Notes under the pieces: model-generated | What the model was told of the DNA's origin: nothing | Database searches by the model: none | What the model saw: the letters and a program-made list of their open reading frames with translations, nothing else | Position numbers and translations under genes: made by a program | In this document: positions 18,786-28,920 of the stretch, piece by piece | Layout of the letters: each line of letters begins with the position of its first letter | Numbering within the stretch: the stretch's first letter is position 1 | Origin: Hydrogenobaculum sp. | Lineage (GTDB): Bacteria; Aquificota; Aquificia; Aquificales; Aquificaceae | Direction: 5' to 3' | Length of the DNA stretch: 39,198 bases | NCBI GenBank assembly: GCA_023269915.1 | Contig: JAGDWZ010000035.1 | Coordinates: forward strand, 1-39,198

Positions 18786-19379
18786 ATGAACCTTTTTACA
18801 TCGCTTTTTGCCATGTTTTGTGCGATATTTTTCATAGTGGGAAGTTTTTACATAGCATCTGATTATTATTATTATACAAAGGAAGAGCATATATCAAAAG
18901 ATATGGCTATGGCTCTTTATAGCATAAAATCAAATTCAAATCAGATAGTGCTACCTTATGGAGAGGACATGGTTGTGGTGGTAAAAACCCCAAATAGAGT
19001 TATAAAATCCACAAATCTCATAAACCATCCTATAGACCAAAATTTGTTTCATGGTGCTACCGAGAAGATAGGCAACGATACTATAATAGTGGGTATAAAG
19101 ATCAGCAGCTTTGGGGATATAATGACAGAGCTTTTTAGAACGCCAATAGCCGTTGGTATGTTTTTAATAGGGCTTATGATTGCCACGTGGATAGTGTGGA
19201 GTCTTAGGAAAACGTTTGTGGACTATTTGGATGAGGAGCTTATAGAGAGGCTAAAAGCTCTAAGGCTTACTATAGCTACTGCTAAGATAATACCTCAGGA
19301 AAGCTCAGAGGAAGCAAAAAGGATAATAGATATAATACTAAGCTATGCTAAAGAACGCTCCAAGGAGAGCAAAACATGA
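18786..19379 (+). CDS. Two-TM membrane protein with extracytoplasmic domain and short cytoplasmic tail (sensor-like, no kinase)
   Basis: TM1 FTSLFAMFCAIFFIVGSFYIA, about 95-aa loop, TM2 IAVGMFLIGLMIATWIVW, helical tail; ATG 18786 preferred over GTG 18774. Confidence 0.7.
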   Translation: MNLFTSLFAMFCAIFFIVGSFYIASDYYYYTKEEHISKDMAMALYSIKSNSNQIVLPYGEDMVVVVKTPNRVIKSTNLINHPIDQNLFHGATEKIGNDTIIVGIKISSFGDIMTELFRTPIAVGMFLIGLMIATWIVWSLRKTFVDYLDEELIERLKALRLTIATAKIIPQESSEEAKRIIDIILSYAKERSKESKT

Positions 19380-20521
19380 AGATTTTGGTATCTTCCTTTG
19401 ACAAGCTTTTGATAGAGAAGCTACAACATCTTCTTTTGGGAGAGAGTGTCGTTTTTGTAAAGAACGGCGAAGAAGCCATAAGAAATGCTCCAAAAGATAT
19501 AGATATAATTATATACGATGCGGTTTCAGGGATAGTCTCAGAAAACGATTTAAATTCTTTGTTTGAAAAAGCCTATAAAGGTGCAAAATATATAATACTT
19601 ATGGATGAACTTTTCCCAATAGACCCAGACAATCTAAGGATGCCCAGCAAGATAGTGATTTCAAGAGATAGAGAGTTATCGGTGCTGCCGGAGCTTTTAA
19701 AAAAATATAAAGAGCTTATAACAAAAGAACATAACGTAAGCTCATCTAAGAATGAATACAGAGCCCAATACTCTACAAAAACTCAAGAAGCACATACTGG
19801 TATCGAAATCTCTGTTGTATCAAAAGATAATGAGCTTTTGGACATTATAAAAAACGCCTTAGAAGATGTGGCTTACATAAAGATATTTTCACCGGAATAT
19901 ACCAACAAAGAAGAGATACTAAATGCTGATATTATAATATACGATACTACCGAGGGCGTTAGTGCTGCAAAAGAGCTAATAAGCATATATCAAGGTTCAG
20001 ATATTCCGGTCGTTATCATATTGGACGATATGTTTCCTATAGACATAAGCCGTATTCCGATCCAGAAAAAGATAGGTATCATAAAAACCGAAGTAAAAAC
20101 TACCCTAAAGCCAATGATTTTAAAGCTTATATCTGATTATAATATTACATCAAGGAAGGCAAAAAAAGGACTAGATAAAATATCGGAGGTTTTAGCTATG
20201 GATTCTTCAAAAAGCCACTTAAAAGATATAATAGTAGATGTACTAAAAGAAGAGATAAGAAGCACAGTAAGAGAGTCGTTGTCTGGCATAGATTTTAAAG
20301 AGCTTGCAAAAAATGCTATACAATCTCAGATAGCAACAGAAGATATAAAAACCCTAATGCTAAACAGCGTAAACGAGATAGTAAACAATATGAGAAACGA
20401 GATCATGAACATCGCCACCAAAGAAATAGAAACCGCCATAAAAGAGGAAGACATAAAAGCTATTATAAGAGAAATCACTACCACTATACTAAAAGAACGC
20501 ATTGAAAGTCTTTTGGCTTAA
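19376..20521 (+). CDS. Tandem degenerate receiver-like (pseudo-REC) protein with helical C-terminus
   Basis: Two halves share DIIIYD...(L/I)xD(E/D)(L/M)FPID with beta/alpha alternation; ATGA overlap with the upstream gene. Confidence 0.65.
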   Translation: MKILVSSFDKLLIEKLQHLLLGESVVFVKNGEEAIRNAPKDIDIIIYDAVSGIVSENDLNSLFEKAYKGAKYIILMDELFPIDPDNLRMPSKIVISRDRELSVLPELLKKYKELITKEHNVSSSKNEYRAQYSTKTQEAHTGIEISVVSKDNELLDIIKNALEDVAYIKIFSPEYTNKEEILNADIIIYDTTEGVSAAKELISIYQGSDIPVVIILDDMFPIDISRIPIQKKIGIIKTEVKTTLKPMILKLISDYNITSRKAKKGLDKISEVLAMDSSKSHLKDIIVDVLKEEIRSTVRESLSGIDFKELAKNAIQSQIATEDIKTLMLNSVNEIVNNMRNEIMNIATKEIETAIKEEDIKAIIREITTTILKERIESLLA

Positions 20522-20523
20522 AG

Positions 20524-22740
20524 ATGAAAAGGCTTATATTGGCAGAAAAACCGTCGGTAGCAAAAGATATAGCATCTGCTTTATGTAAAAGCCTAGACAA
20601 AGACGCAAGTAAAAAGGGGTATTTTGAATGTAAAGATAAAAATCTATACATCACTTGGGCTATAGGACATTTGGTAGAGATAGATGATGAAATAGCACCA
20701 AGAAAATGGAGTTTAGAAACACTGCCTATACTTCCAGAAACCTTCAAATACAAAGTGATAGACAAAACATCAAATCAGTTTAAAGTGATTTCTAAGCTTT
20801 TAAAAGAAGTAGACGAGGTAGTGATCGCCACAGATGCTGGAAGAGAAGGGGAGCTTATCGCAAGACTTATACTTATGCTTAATCATTTTAGGGGGTCTGT
20901 TAAAAGATTTTGGACTTCTGACGCCCTTACAAAAGAAGTAATCTTAAGAGAGATGGAAAATCTAAAAGATGCTTCCTTATTTGATAGCTTGTATTATTCT
21001 GCCCTTGCTCGTTCACACGCTGATTGGATAGTAGGTATAAACCTCACAAGGCTTATGACAGTAAAAGCTGGCGGTGGTGTATGGTCTGTGGGTAGGGTTC
21101 AAACACCCACCCTTAAACTAATAGTAGATAGATACAGAGAAAACAAAGAGTTTATTCCAAAAGAGTACTATGTGATAAAAGCTATATTTGGTGATAAGAA
21201 AAGCATATCTAAATCTTACACTGGTTTTTTGTTGTTGGATAAAATCCAAGAAAAAACTTACAAGACGCTAAAAGATGCTTTAGAAGAAGATGAGGAAAGC
21301 CAAACAAAAAAATCCTTTAACGCCAAATATTTTACACCGCTTTTAGAAGAATCCAAAAACCAAATAATGAAAAAGCTCAAAGACATTGAAGAGGCTATTG
21401 TAAAAGATGTAAAAATCACCAAGAGAAAAGAAAACCCACCACTTTTACATTCACTTACATCTTTACAAAGAGAAGCCAACAGAATATATGGATACTCTTC
21501 TATGAGGACGTTAAACATAGCTCAAAAATTGTATGAGACTTACAAATGTCTTTCTTATCCTAGAACAGATTCAAACTACTTAGGAGAAGATGAAGAGACG
21601 AAAAAACTAGTAAAAGATATGCTAAAAAAGTTGGTGGACAAAAAGACCTTTGAGCTTTTATCAAAAAACGTAGATAAAGTAGGTAAAAGAGTGTTTGATA
21701 GCTCAAAGCTAACAGACCACCATGCTCTTATACCTTTTGGTCCTATACCAGAAAACGCCTCTTCTGATGAAAAAAATATATACAACCTTGTGTATAGGCG
21801 TTTTGTAGGAGCTTTTATGGAACCTTACGAATACGCCATAATAACTATAAAAACCCTTTTAGGAGAGTTTACTTTTTTATCAAATATAAATATAGAAACC
21901 CTTACAAAAGAAGAGTATCAAAGAACCTATCTTTCTTTATATAAACCTTACAAAGAAGCGCTCTTGGAAGAAGATGAAGACCCAACTTTAAAAAATATAG
22001 ACTTTGATTATATTAAAAGCCTAAAACCAGACGATAGAGTTTACAAGAAATCCCTAGAAGCTTTACAAAAATTTACTAAGCCACCAGCTCTTTACACAGA
22101 AGGTACGCTTCTTAAAGCTATGGAAAAGCTTGGGCTTGGTACACCGGCCACAAGGGCTTCTATAATAGAGACGCTTTTAGAAAGAAAATATATATCAAGG
22201 ATAGATAAATCGTTGCTTCCTACGTTAAAAGGCGAAGAGCTTGTAAAATCTCTAAAAGATAGCGATGTATCTAAACCTGAGATGACTACAAGATGGGAAG
22301 AAGAGCTTGAAAGAATATACAAAGAACGAAAATCAAAAGAAGGTTATATAAGGTTTATGCACAATATAAAGGAGTTTGTATCGGACAATATAGATAGGCT
22401 CAAGTTTGTAGAGATGGCTAAAGTGCCTATGGCTACCAAAAAGATGATAGAGTTTGCGAAATCTTTAGCAAAGAAGAAAAATATAAAACCTCCTCATTCA
22501 ACGGATTATGAAACTATAAAAGCTTTTATAGAAGAACACAATGAAAAAAAAGAAGAAAAAGATGGCGTCGAAAGCCCACCCACAGATAAACAGATATCCT
22601 TTGCCAAGGCTCTTGCGGAAAAGTTAAACCAAGAGATACCAGAAGATGCTTATGTTTCTACCAAAACCATGTCTCTATGGATTAAAAACGCTATGAAACA
22701 AACAGGCTATAAAAAATCCTACAGAAGGGGCAAAAAATGA
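20524..22740 (+). CDS. topB: DNA topoisomerase III (type IA)
   Basis: LILAEKPSVAKDIA, ATDAGREGELIARL, SHADWIVGINLTRLMT, VGRVQTPTL, SYPRTDSNYL (catalytic Tyr). Confidence 0.92.
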   Translation: MKRLILAEKPSVAKDIASALCKSLDKDASKKGYFECKDKNLYITWAIGHLVEIDDEIAPRKWSLETLPILPETFKYKVIDKTSNQFKVISKLLKEVDEVVIATDAGREGELIARLILMLNHFRGSVKRFWTSDALTKEVILREMENLKDASLFDSLYYSALARSHADWIVGINLTRLMTVKAGGGVWSVGRVQTPTLKLIVDRYRENKEFIPKEYYVIKAIFGDKKSISKSYTGFLLLDKIQEKTYKTLKDALEEDEESQTKKSFNAKYFTPLLEESKNQIMKKLKDIEEAIVKDVKITKRKENPPLLHSLTSLQREANRIYGYSSMRTLNIAQKLYETYKCLSYPRTDSNYLGEDEETKKLVKDMLKKLVDKKTFELLSKNVDKVGKRVFDSSKLTDHHALIPFGPIPENASSDEKNIYNLVYRRFVGAFMEPYEYAIITIKTLLGEFTFLSNINIETLTKEEYQRTYLSLYKPYKEALLEEDEDPTLKNIDFDYIKSLKPDDRVYKKSLEALQKFTKPPALYTEGTLLKAMEKLGLGTPATRASIIETLLERKYISRIDKSLLPTLKGEELVKSLKDSDVSKPEMTTRWEEELERIYKERKSKEGYIRFMHNIKEFVSDNIDRLKFVEMAKVPMATKKMIEFAKSLAKKKNIKPPHSTDYETIKAFIEEHNEKKEEKDGVESPPTDKQISFAKALAEKLNQEIPEDAYVSTKTMSLWIKNAMKQTGYKKSYRRGKK

Positions 22741-23678
22741 CAATAAAGGATATACAAGAGTTAAAAACCAAAATAGACCAGCTTAAAATACTTTACAAAC
22801 AAGGTAAAACAGATGTAGAAAAAGAGTTGAGAGCTTTTCAAAGAGAATTAAAACAAATATCAAAAGAGTTTTGTAAAAATTTAAGCCCATGGGATAGAGT
22901 AAGCATAGCAAGACACAACGAAAGACCTCAAACCCTTGATTATATAAAAGCCCTTTTTAAGGATTTTGTAGAGCTTCACGGGGATAGATGTTACGGGGAT
23001 GACCCGGCAATTATATCTGGATTTGCAAAATTTTACAACAAAAGCGTGTGTGTTATAGGACATCAAAAAGGAAGAGATACTAAAGACAAAATATATAGAA
23101 ACTTTGGCATGGCTCATCCAGAGGGCTATAGAAAAGCTCAAAGGATTATGAAGCTGGCGGAGAAATTTCAAATACCTATAATCACTTTTGTAGATACGGC
23201 TGGCGCATACCCAGGCATAGGGGCTGAAGAAAGAGGTCAAGCTCAGGCTATAGCCACAAGCATAGAGCTTATGGGAAGCCTGAAAACTCATATAATAACT
23301 GTAATAATAGGAGAAGGTGGTTCTGGCGGTGCTTTGGCTTTGGCGGTGGCCGATAGAATACTTATGCTTGAAAACGCCTGGTATTCTGTGATATCGCCAG
23401 AAGGTTGTGCGGCCATACTTTACAAAGATCAGTCAAAGGTTCAAGAAGCTACAAAATCTCTAAAAATAACGGCTCAAGACCTGTATGAGTTAGGCGTTAT
23501 AGACTGCATAATACCAGAGCCCTATTGCGGGGCCCATCTATCTCACAGGCTTACGTTTTTAAATGTAAAATTTTTCTTACGAAAAGCCCTAAACGAAATC
23601 TTGCAATATAACATAGAAGAAATAGTACGCAAAAGACAAGAGCGCTATCTTAATATAGGCTTTTACGAAGATGCTTAA
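22737..23678 (+). CDS. accA: Acetyl-CoA carboxylase carboxyltransferase subunit alpha
   Basis: IARHNERPQTLDYI, ELHGDRCYGDDPAI, GHQKGRDTKDKIYRNFGMAHPEGYRKA, TFVDTAGAYPG, IGEGGSGGALAL. Confidence 0.97.
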   Translation: MTIKDIQELKTKIDQLKILYKQGKTDVEKELRAFQRELKQISKEFCKNLSPWDRVSIARHNERPQTLDYIKALFKDFVELHGDRCYGDDPAIISGFAKFYNKSVCVIGHQKGRDTKDKIYRNFGMAHPEGYRKAQRIMKLAEKFQIPIITFVDTAGAYPGIGAEERGQAQAIATSIELMGSLKTHIITVIIGEGGSGGALALAVADRILMLENAWYSVISPEGCAAILYKDQSKVQEATKSLKITAQDLYELGVIDCIIPEPYCGAHLSHRLTFLNVKFFLRKALNEILQYNIEEIVRKRQERYLNIGFYEDA

Positions 23679-23682
23679 AATC

Positions 23683-24156
23683 TCAATCTCTGTGCCATTT
23701 TACCCTTAGGAAATGTGCACCGCTTTGATAATTAAGCTCTAAGCTTCCTTTATAAGCTTTGTGTACCGCTTCTCCTAAGCGCCTTGCTATATGCTCGTAA
23801 GTGGTTTTTATGGTTATTTTGTCGTCGTTTTCTTCTATTGTGGCTATTCTTTCCAAAGGTCTTAGATTTTTTTCTTTTTCCTCTTCGTTTTTTATAAGGT
23901 TTAAAATTTCTTCTTTATGTGCTTTTAAAAAAGCCCCGCTTAACTCTACAACGCCACCGTAATACTTATCTTGGATTCTTCTACAAGCTGGACATACCAT
24001 CTTCTTGGCATTTTTTGGGGCTTCTTCCCATTTGAATACCCCGTCATGAAAAACAACGCCACATATTTCACATACTGATGGCTCTTCGTATTTTTCCTTA
24101 CTAAAGTAAGGATCATGAATGTACTCTTCTATCATCCTATCTTTCCTGTTGTTCAT
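23683..24156 (-). CDS. Zinc-ribbon protein resembling the BCAM0308/NMD-like family
   Basis: CEICGVVFHDGVFKW...MVCPACRRIQDKYYGG; four-Cys zinc-ribbon pattern. Confidence 0.65.
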   Translation of the reverse strand: MNNRKDRMIEEYIHDPYFSKEKYEEPSVCEICGVVFHDGVFKWEEAPKNAKKMVCPACRRIQDKYYGGVVELSGAFLKAHKEEILNLIKNEEEKEKNLRPLERIATIEENDDKITIKTTYEHIARRLGEAVHKAYKGSLELNYQSGAHFLRVKWHRD

Positions 24157-24186
24157 ATCTATACCTCCTAAAATATTTATTCAATG

Positions 24187-24960
24187 TCATCTTTCTTCTC
24201 TGGCTACGCCACGTTTTGAGCTTTTAATAAAATCTACAAACATAAGAGCATACTTATTATTTTTGTATAAGCTTAAAACTTCTTCTATTGCGTCTTTTTT
24301 AAGCTTACCGCTTCTGAAAATTATTTTATACACATGCTTTATAACATCTATATCTTCTTTAGAAAATCCTCTTCTTTCAAGCCCTATGGTATTTATACCA
24401 AAGAGTTTTGCATGGGGCCCAGCTGCTTTTACAAAAGGAGGTATATCCAAAGATACACCGCTTAGCCCCCCAACCATAGCATAAGCCCCTATCTTTGTAT
24501 GTTGATGAGCCGCAGAAAGCCCTCCTACAAAAGCGTACTCTCCTACTTCTACATGTCCGCCCAAAGTGGCGCAGTTTGCCATTATAACCCCGTCTTTTAC
24601 TACACAATCATGAGCTATGTGTGTATAAGCCATCAAAAAAACGTTTGAGCCTATGGTTGTTTTTCTTTTGTCAAAAGTGGTACCTCTATGGATAGTAACG
24701 TACTCTCTTATAATGGTATTTTCACCTATTTCTACGATAGAACCTTCACCGTTGTCTTTTAGATGTTGCGGGTCTTCTCCTATTATAACCCCGTCGTATA
24801 TTTGTACGTTGTCTTTTATAATGGTGCCTTTTCTTATAAGTACTTTGTTTTTTATCTTAACGTTGTTTCCTATTTTTACATCATCTTCTATGATGCAAAA
24901 TTCACCTATCTCCACATTTTGGCCTATTTCTGCTTTTGGACTTATTATAGATGTCTTCAT
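24187..24960 (-). CDS. lpxA: UDP-N-acetylglucosamine O-acyltransferase
   Basis: Hexapeptide repeats; YDGVIIGEDPQHLKD, IREYVTIHRGT, AYTHIAHDCVVKDGVIMANCATLGGHVEVGEYAFVGGLSAAHQHTKIG. Confidence 0.96.
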   Translation of the reverse strand: MKTSIISPKAEIGQNVEIGEFCIIEDDVKIGNNVKIKNKVLIRKGTIIKDNVQIYDGVIIGEDPQHLKDNGEGSIVEIGENTIIREYVTIHRGTTFDKRKTTIGSNVFLMAYTHIAHDCVVKDGVIMANCATLGGHVEVGEYAFVGGLSAAHQHTKIGAYAMVGGLSGVSLDIPPFVKAAGPHAKLFGINTIGLERRGFSKEDIDVIKHVYKIIFRSGKLKKDAIEEVLSLYKNNKYALMFVDFIKSSKRGVAREER

Positions 24961-24972
24961 AAGTCTATAATT

Positions 24973-26079
24973 TTACCATACATTTAAAGAAGGATATAAA
25001 ATTTTAGATAAATTTCTAAGCTTCGCTTTTATATCTTCGATATCTTCTGCTGTTACGTTTATATGCCCTATTTTTCTACCTTCTCTTGGTGTCTTTCTAT
25101 ACCAATAAAGCTTTGCTCCTTCTAATGACAACACTCTATTTATAAGTTCTTTGTCTAGGTTTATGTTGCCTATTATGTTTATCATGCCCCCTTGGGTCTT
25201 GAGAGAAGGAGAATATATTGGCATATCTAATATTGTCCTTAAAAGCAACTCAAACTGAGAAAACTCTGCATCGTCTAGCGTATGATGCCCTGTGTTGTGG
25301 ACCCTTGGTGCAAATTCATTTATGTAAAGGTCTTTGGCTTTTACAAAAAACTCCACTGCCAAAACTCCTTTTTTTATATCAAGAGCTTTTAAAAGCCTAG
25401 TGGTGATGGCTTTGGCTTTTTCTTGAATCTCTATCGTAAAAGAATCTGTGTGGTTGTATAGCAAAATACCGTTTTTGTGTATATTTTTTGTCATAGGCAT
25501 AAAAACGACCCTATCTTTTGAGATGCCTGCTATCACAGACATTTCAAAATCAAAATAGCAAAACTCTTCTATTAAAAACGAATCTTTAGAATCTTTGAGT
25601 TTCTCTTTTAAAATTTCTATATCGTCTTTGGTATGCACTGTATATTGACCTTTACCGTCGTAGCCGTTTGATATAGTCTTAACTACCACTTCTTTATTTA
25701 AGCTATCCAGTATTTCAAAAAGCTCATCTGTATTTTTAGCTTCATAAAAAGGGACCACTGGAAAGTTTTTTTCTGCCAAAAACTTTTTTTCCAATAGTCT
25801 ATTTTGTTTTAATTCAATGGGTTTCACTCCAGGATACAACTTGTCTAGTAGCTTTTGATAGTCAAATATCTTTTTGTCAAAATGTTCAAACTCGTATGTT
25901 ATAACATCGCTAAAAGCTACAAACTCCTCTATTTGAGTTTCCTGGAATACATGTTTAGTTACGTGAGAGGCTGGAGAGTCCCCTTCAAAGGACAAGACAG
26001 CGAATTCTATATCCATTATGAGCCCTTCTATTATGCTCATCATGGCAAGCTGTCCATCGCCTATTATGCCAACCCTCAT
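24973..26079 (-). CDS. purK: N5-carboxyaminoimidazole ribonucleotide synthase
   Basis: ATP-grasp: VGIIGDGQLAMM, VVKTISNGYDGKGQY, INEFAPRVHNTGHHTLDDAEFSQFE, GKIGHINV-like C-terminus. Confidence 0.95.
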   Translation of the reverse strand: MRVGIIGDGQLAMMSIIEGLIMDIEFAVLSFEGDSPASHVTKHVFQETQIEEFVAFSDVITYEFEHFDKKIFDYQKLLDKLYPGVKPIELKQNRLLEKKFLAEKNFPVVPFYEAKNTDELFEILDSLNKEVVVKTISNGYDGKGQYTVHTKDDIEILKEKLKDSKDSFLIEEFCYFDFEMSVIAGISKDRVVFMPMTKNIHKNGILLYNHTDSFTIEIQEKAKAITTRLLKALDIKKGVLAVEFFVKAKDLYINEFAPRVHNTGHHTLDDAEFSQFELLLRTILDMPIYSPSLKTQGGMINIIGNINLDKELINRVLSLEGAKLYWYRKTPREGRKIGHINVTAEDIEDIKAKLRNLSKILYPSLNVW

Positions 26080-26169
26080 AGCATAATATTATAGCATTGT
26101 GAGAGGGTATTGATACCTCTAGTGAGAAATTAATCACATTGCTTTGGAAATTCTTGTAATTTTTGGTTA

Positions 26170-26193
26170 TTAGTTCAATGTATATTGAACTAA
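26170..26193. promoter_or_regulatory. Near-perfect palindrome, candidate operator upstream of the FlgO-like gene
   Basis: TTAGTTCAAT-GTAT-ATTGAACTAA: 10-bp perfect arms, 4-nt spacer, 36 bp before ATG 26229. Confidence 0.65.
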
Positions 26194-26228
26194 CACACTA
26201 TCTTTTTATGTGTATTATAATAGTAGTT

Positions 26229-27011
26229 ATGAAAAATTTTATTTTTGTATTAGGATTGGTTGGGGTTTTGTGTTTGGCTTTTGGTGGTGAGAAAGATACC
26301 CATCAAATCATATACCAGACAATATATCAAAAGAAAGTGGTAGCTAAGCCTAAGGTACCAGTGTCAAATCAACCAGCCTACATACAACAATCTTATAGTA
26401 GAGAATATTATTATAAATCGTGTATGACAGGTCATCGAAAGCCTATAACTAGCGTTGAAGCGATGGCAAAAGACATAGCAGATCAGCTTGTCTGTAGTGA
26501 GCTTATGCCTATAAGAGCGCCCATAGGTGTATCTGTGATAGTGGATTTAAATAGGCTTCATGAGACTACTGACTTTGGAAGGCTATTGTCTGAAGACTTG
26601 ATATCAGAACTTCAAAGAAAAAATATGGCAGTTATAGATATAAGATCTCAAACCTTCATGCTCATAAATCCACAAGGCGAGTTTTATTTGTCAAGAAATA
26701 TAAACAATTTGAGAAAAGAGTACAAGATAGGTTATGTGTTGGTTGGCACATACTCTGTAGGTGATTATTCAACGTCTGTAAATGCTAGAATAATAGATGC
26801 TTCAAACGGTTTGGTGGTAGCTACGGCTCATGCTTCTATACCCACTCAAATAATAAGCGATTTACTATACAACTCCTCTCAATCTGTGCCAGAGCTTCAG
26901 ATAAGAGGATCTTCAATGGCACCTTCTTATCAAAATGTGGCTCAAGCTACTATTCCGCCAGCGCTTGTGCCACAAGTAAAACGGCGATCTCCTGAAAACT
27001 TCAAAAAATAA
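26229..27011 (+). CDS. FlgO-family outer-membrane protein
   Basis: MKNFIFVLGLVGVLCLAFG signal; VSVIVDLNRLHETTDFGRLLSEDLISELQRKNMAVIDIR...GYVLVGTYSVGDYSTSVNARIIDASNGLVVATA. Start at ATG 26229, not 26163. Confidence 0.75.
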   Translation: MKNFIFVLGLVGVLCLAFGGEKDTHQIIYQTIYQKKVVAKPKVPVSNQPAYIQQSYSREYYYKSCMTGHRKPITSVEAMAKDIADQLVCSELMPIRAPIGVSVIVDLNRLHETTDFGRLLSEDLISELQRKNMAVIDIRSQTFMLINPQGEFYLSRNINNLRKEYKIGYVLVGTYSVGDYSTSVNARIIDASNGLVVATAHASIPTQIISDLLYNSSQSVPELQIRGSSMAPSYQNVAQATIPPALVPQVKRRSPENFKK

Positions 27012-27017
27012 TCTACA

Positions 27018-27090
27018 GCCGGTGTAGCTCAGTCGGTAGAGCGAGGCATTCGTAATGCCTAGGTCGTGGGTTCGAGTCCCATCGCCGGCT
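27018..27090 (+). tRNA. tRNA-Thr (anticodon CGU)
   Basis: Full cloverleaf: GCCGGTG acceptor / CGCCGGC, D-arm GCTC..GAGC, anticodon stem AGGCA-TTCGTAA-TGCCT, T-arm GTGGG-TTCGAGT-CCCAT; no encoded CCA. Confidence 0.93.
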
Positions 27091-27094
27091 TTTG

Positions 27095-28563
<1,469 letters not shown>

Positions 28564-28569
28564 TATATT

Positions 28570-28833
28570 ATGTATATGAGAAACTTAGCTTTGATTTTGG
28601 GACTTATCGGTGTGGCAAGTTTTGGGGCTTTTGCTGTAACCCCGCAAAAGGTGTTCGAAATGCATTGTATGCAGTGTCACAACGGCAAAAGGGCACCTTC
28701 CGCTAAAGAGCTTCATACGAAGTTTGCTGGTAAGAAAAAAGAGCTTGTAGAGGCTATATCACACTGTAGACCCGCTATGGCTTTACCAGCTTCAGAAAGA
28801 GAGGCTATTATAAACTGGCTATCTTCTAAATAA
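28570..28833 (+). CDS. Small monoheme periplasmic cytochrome c
   Basis: Signal peptide, CMQCH heme motif, PAMALPASEREAIINWL; ATG 28576 is an alternative start. Confidence 0.85.
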   Translation: MYMRNLALILGLIGVASFGAFAVTPQKVFEMHCMQCHNGKRAPSAKELHTKFAGKKKELVEAISHCRPAMALPASEREAIINWLSSK

Positions 28834-28840
28834 TTTAAAA

Positions 28841-28913
28841 GGCGGTATAGCTCAGGGGCTAGAGCGGAGATCTCATAAGTCTTAGGTCGGAGGTTCGAAT
28901 CCTCCTACCGCCA
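28841..28913 (+). tRNA. tRNA with CAU anticodon (elongator Met, or Ile2 if C34 is lysidinylated)
   Basis: GGCGGTA/TACCGCC acceptor, D-arm GCTC..GAGC, anticodon loop CTCATAA, T-arm GGAGG-TTCGAAT-CCTCC; CCA not encoded. Confidence 0.9.
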
Positions 28914-28920
28914 TTTTTAA

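Noticed and set aside
20484-22322. Minus-strand ORFs within topB
   Set aside because: Ser/Phe-rich shadow frames opposite a conserved type IA topoisomerase.
20524-22740. topB as marker of an integrative conjugative element
   Set aside because: No relaxase, integrase, type IV secretion genes or att-like repeats; neighbours are core genes.
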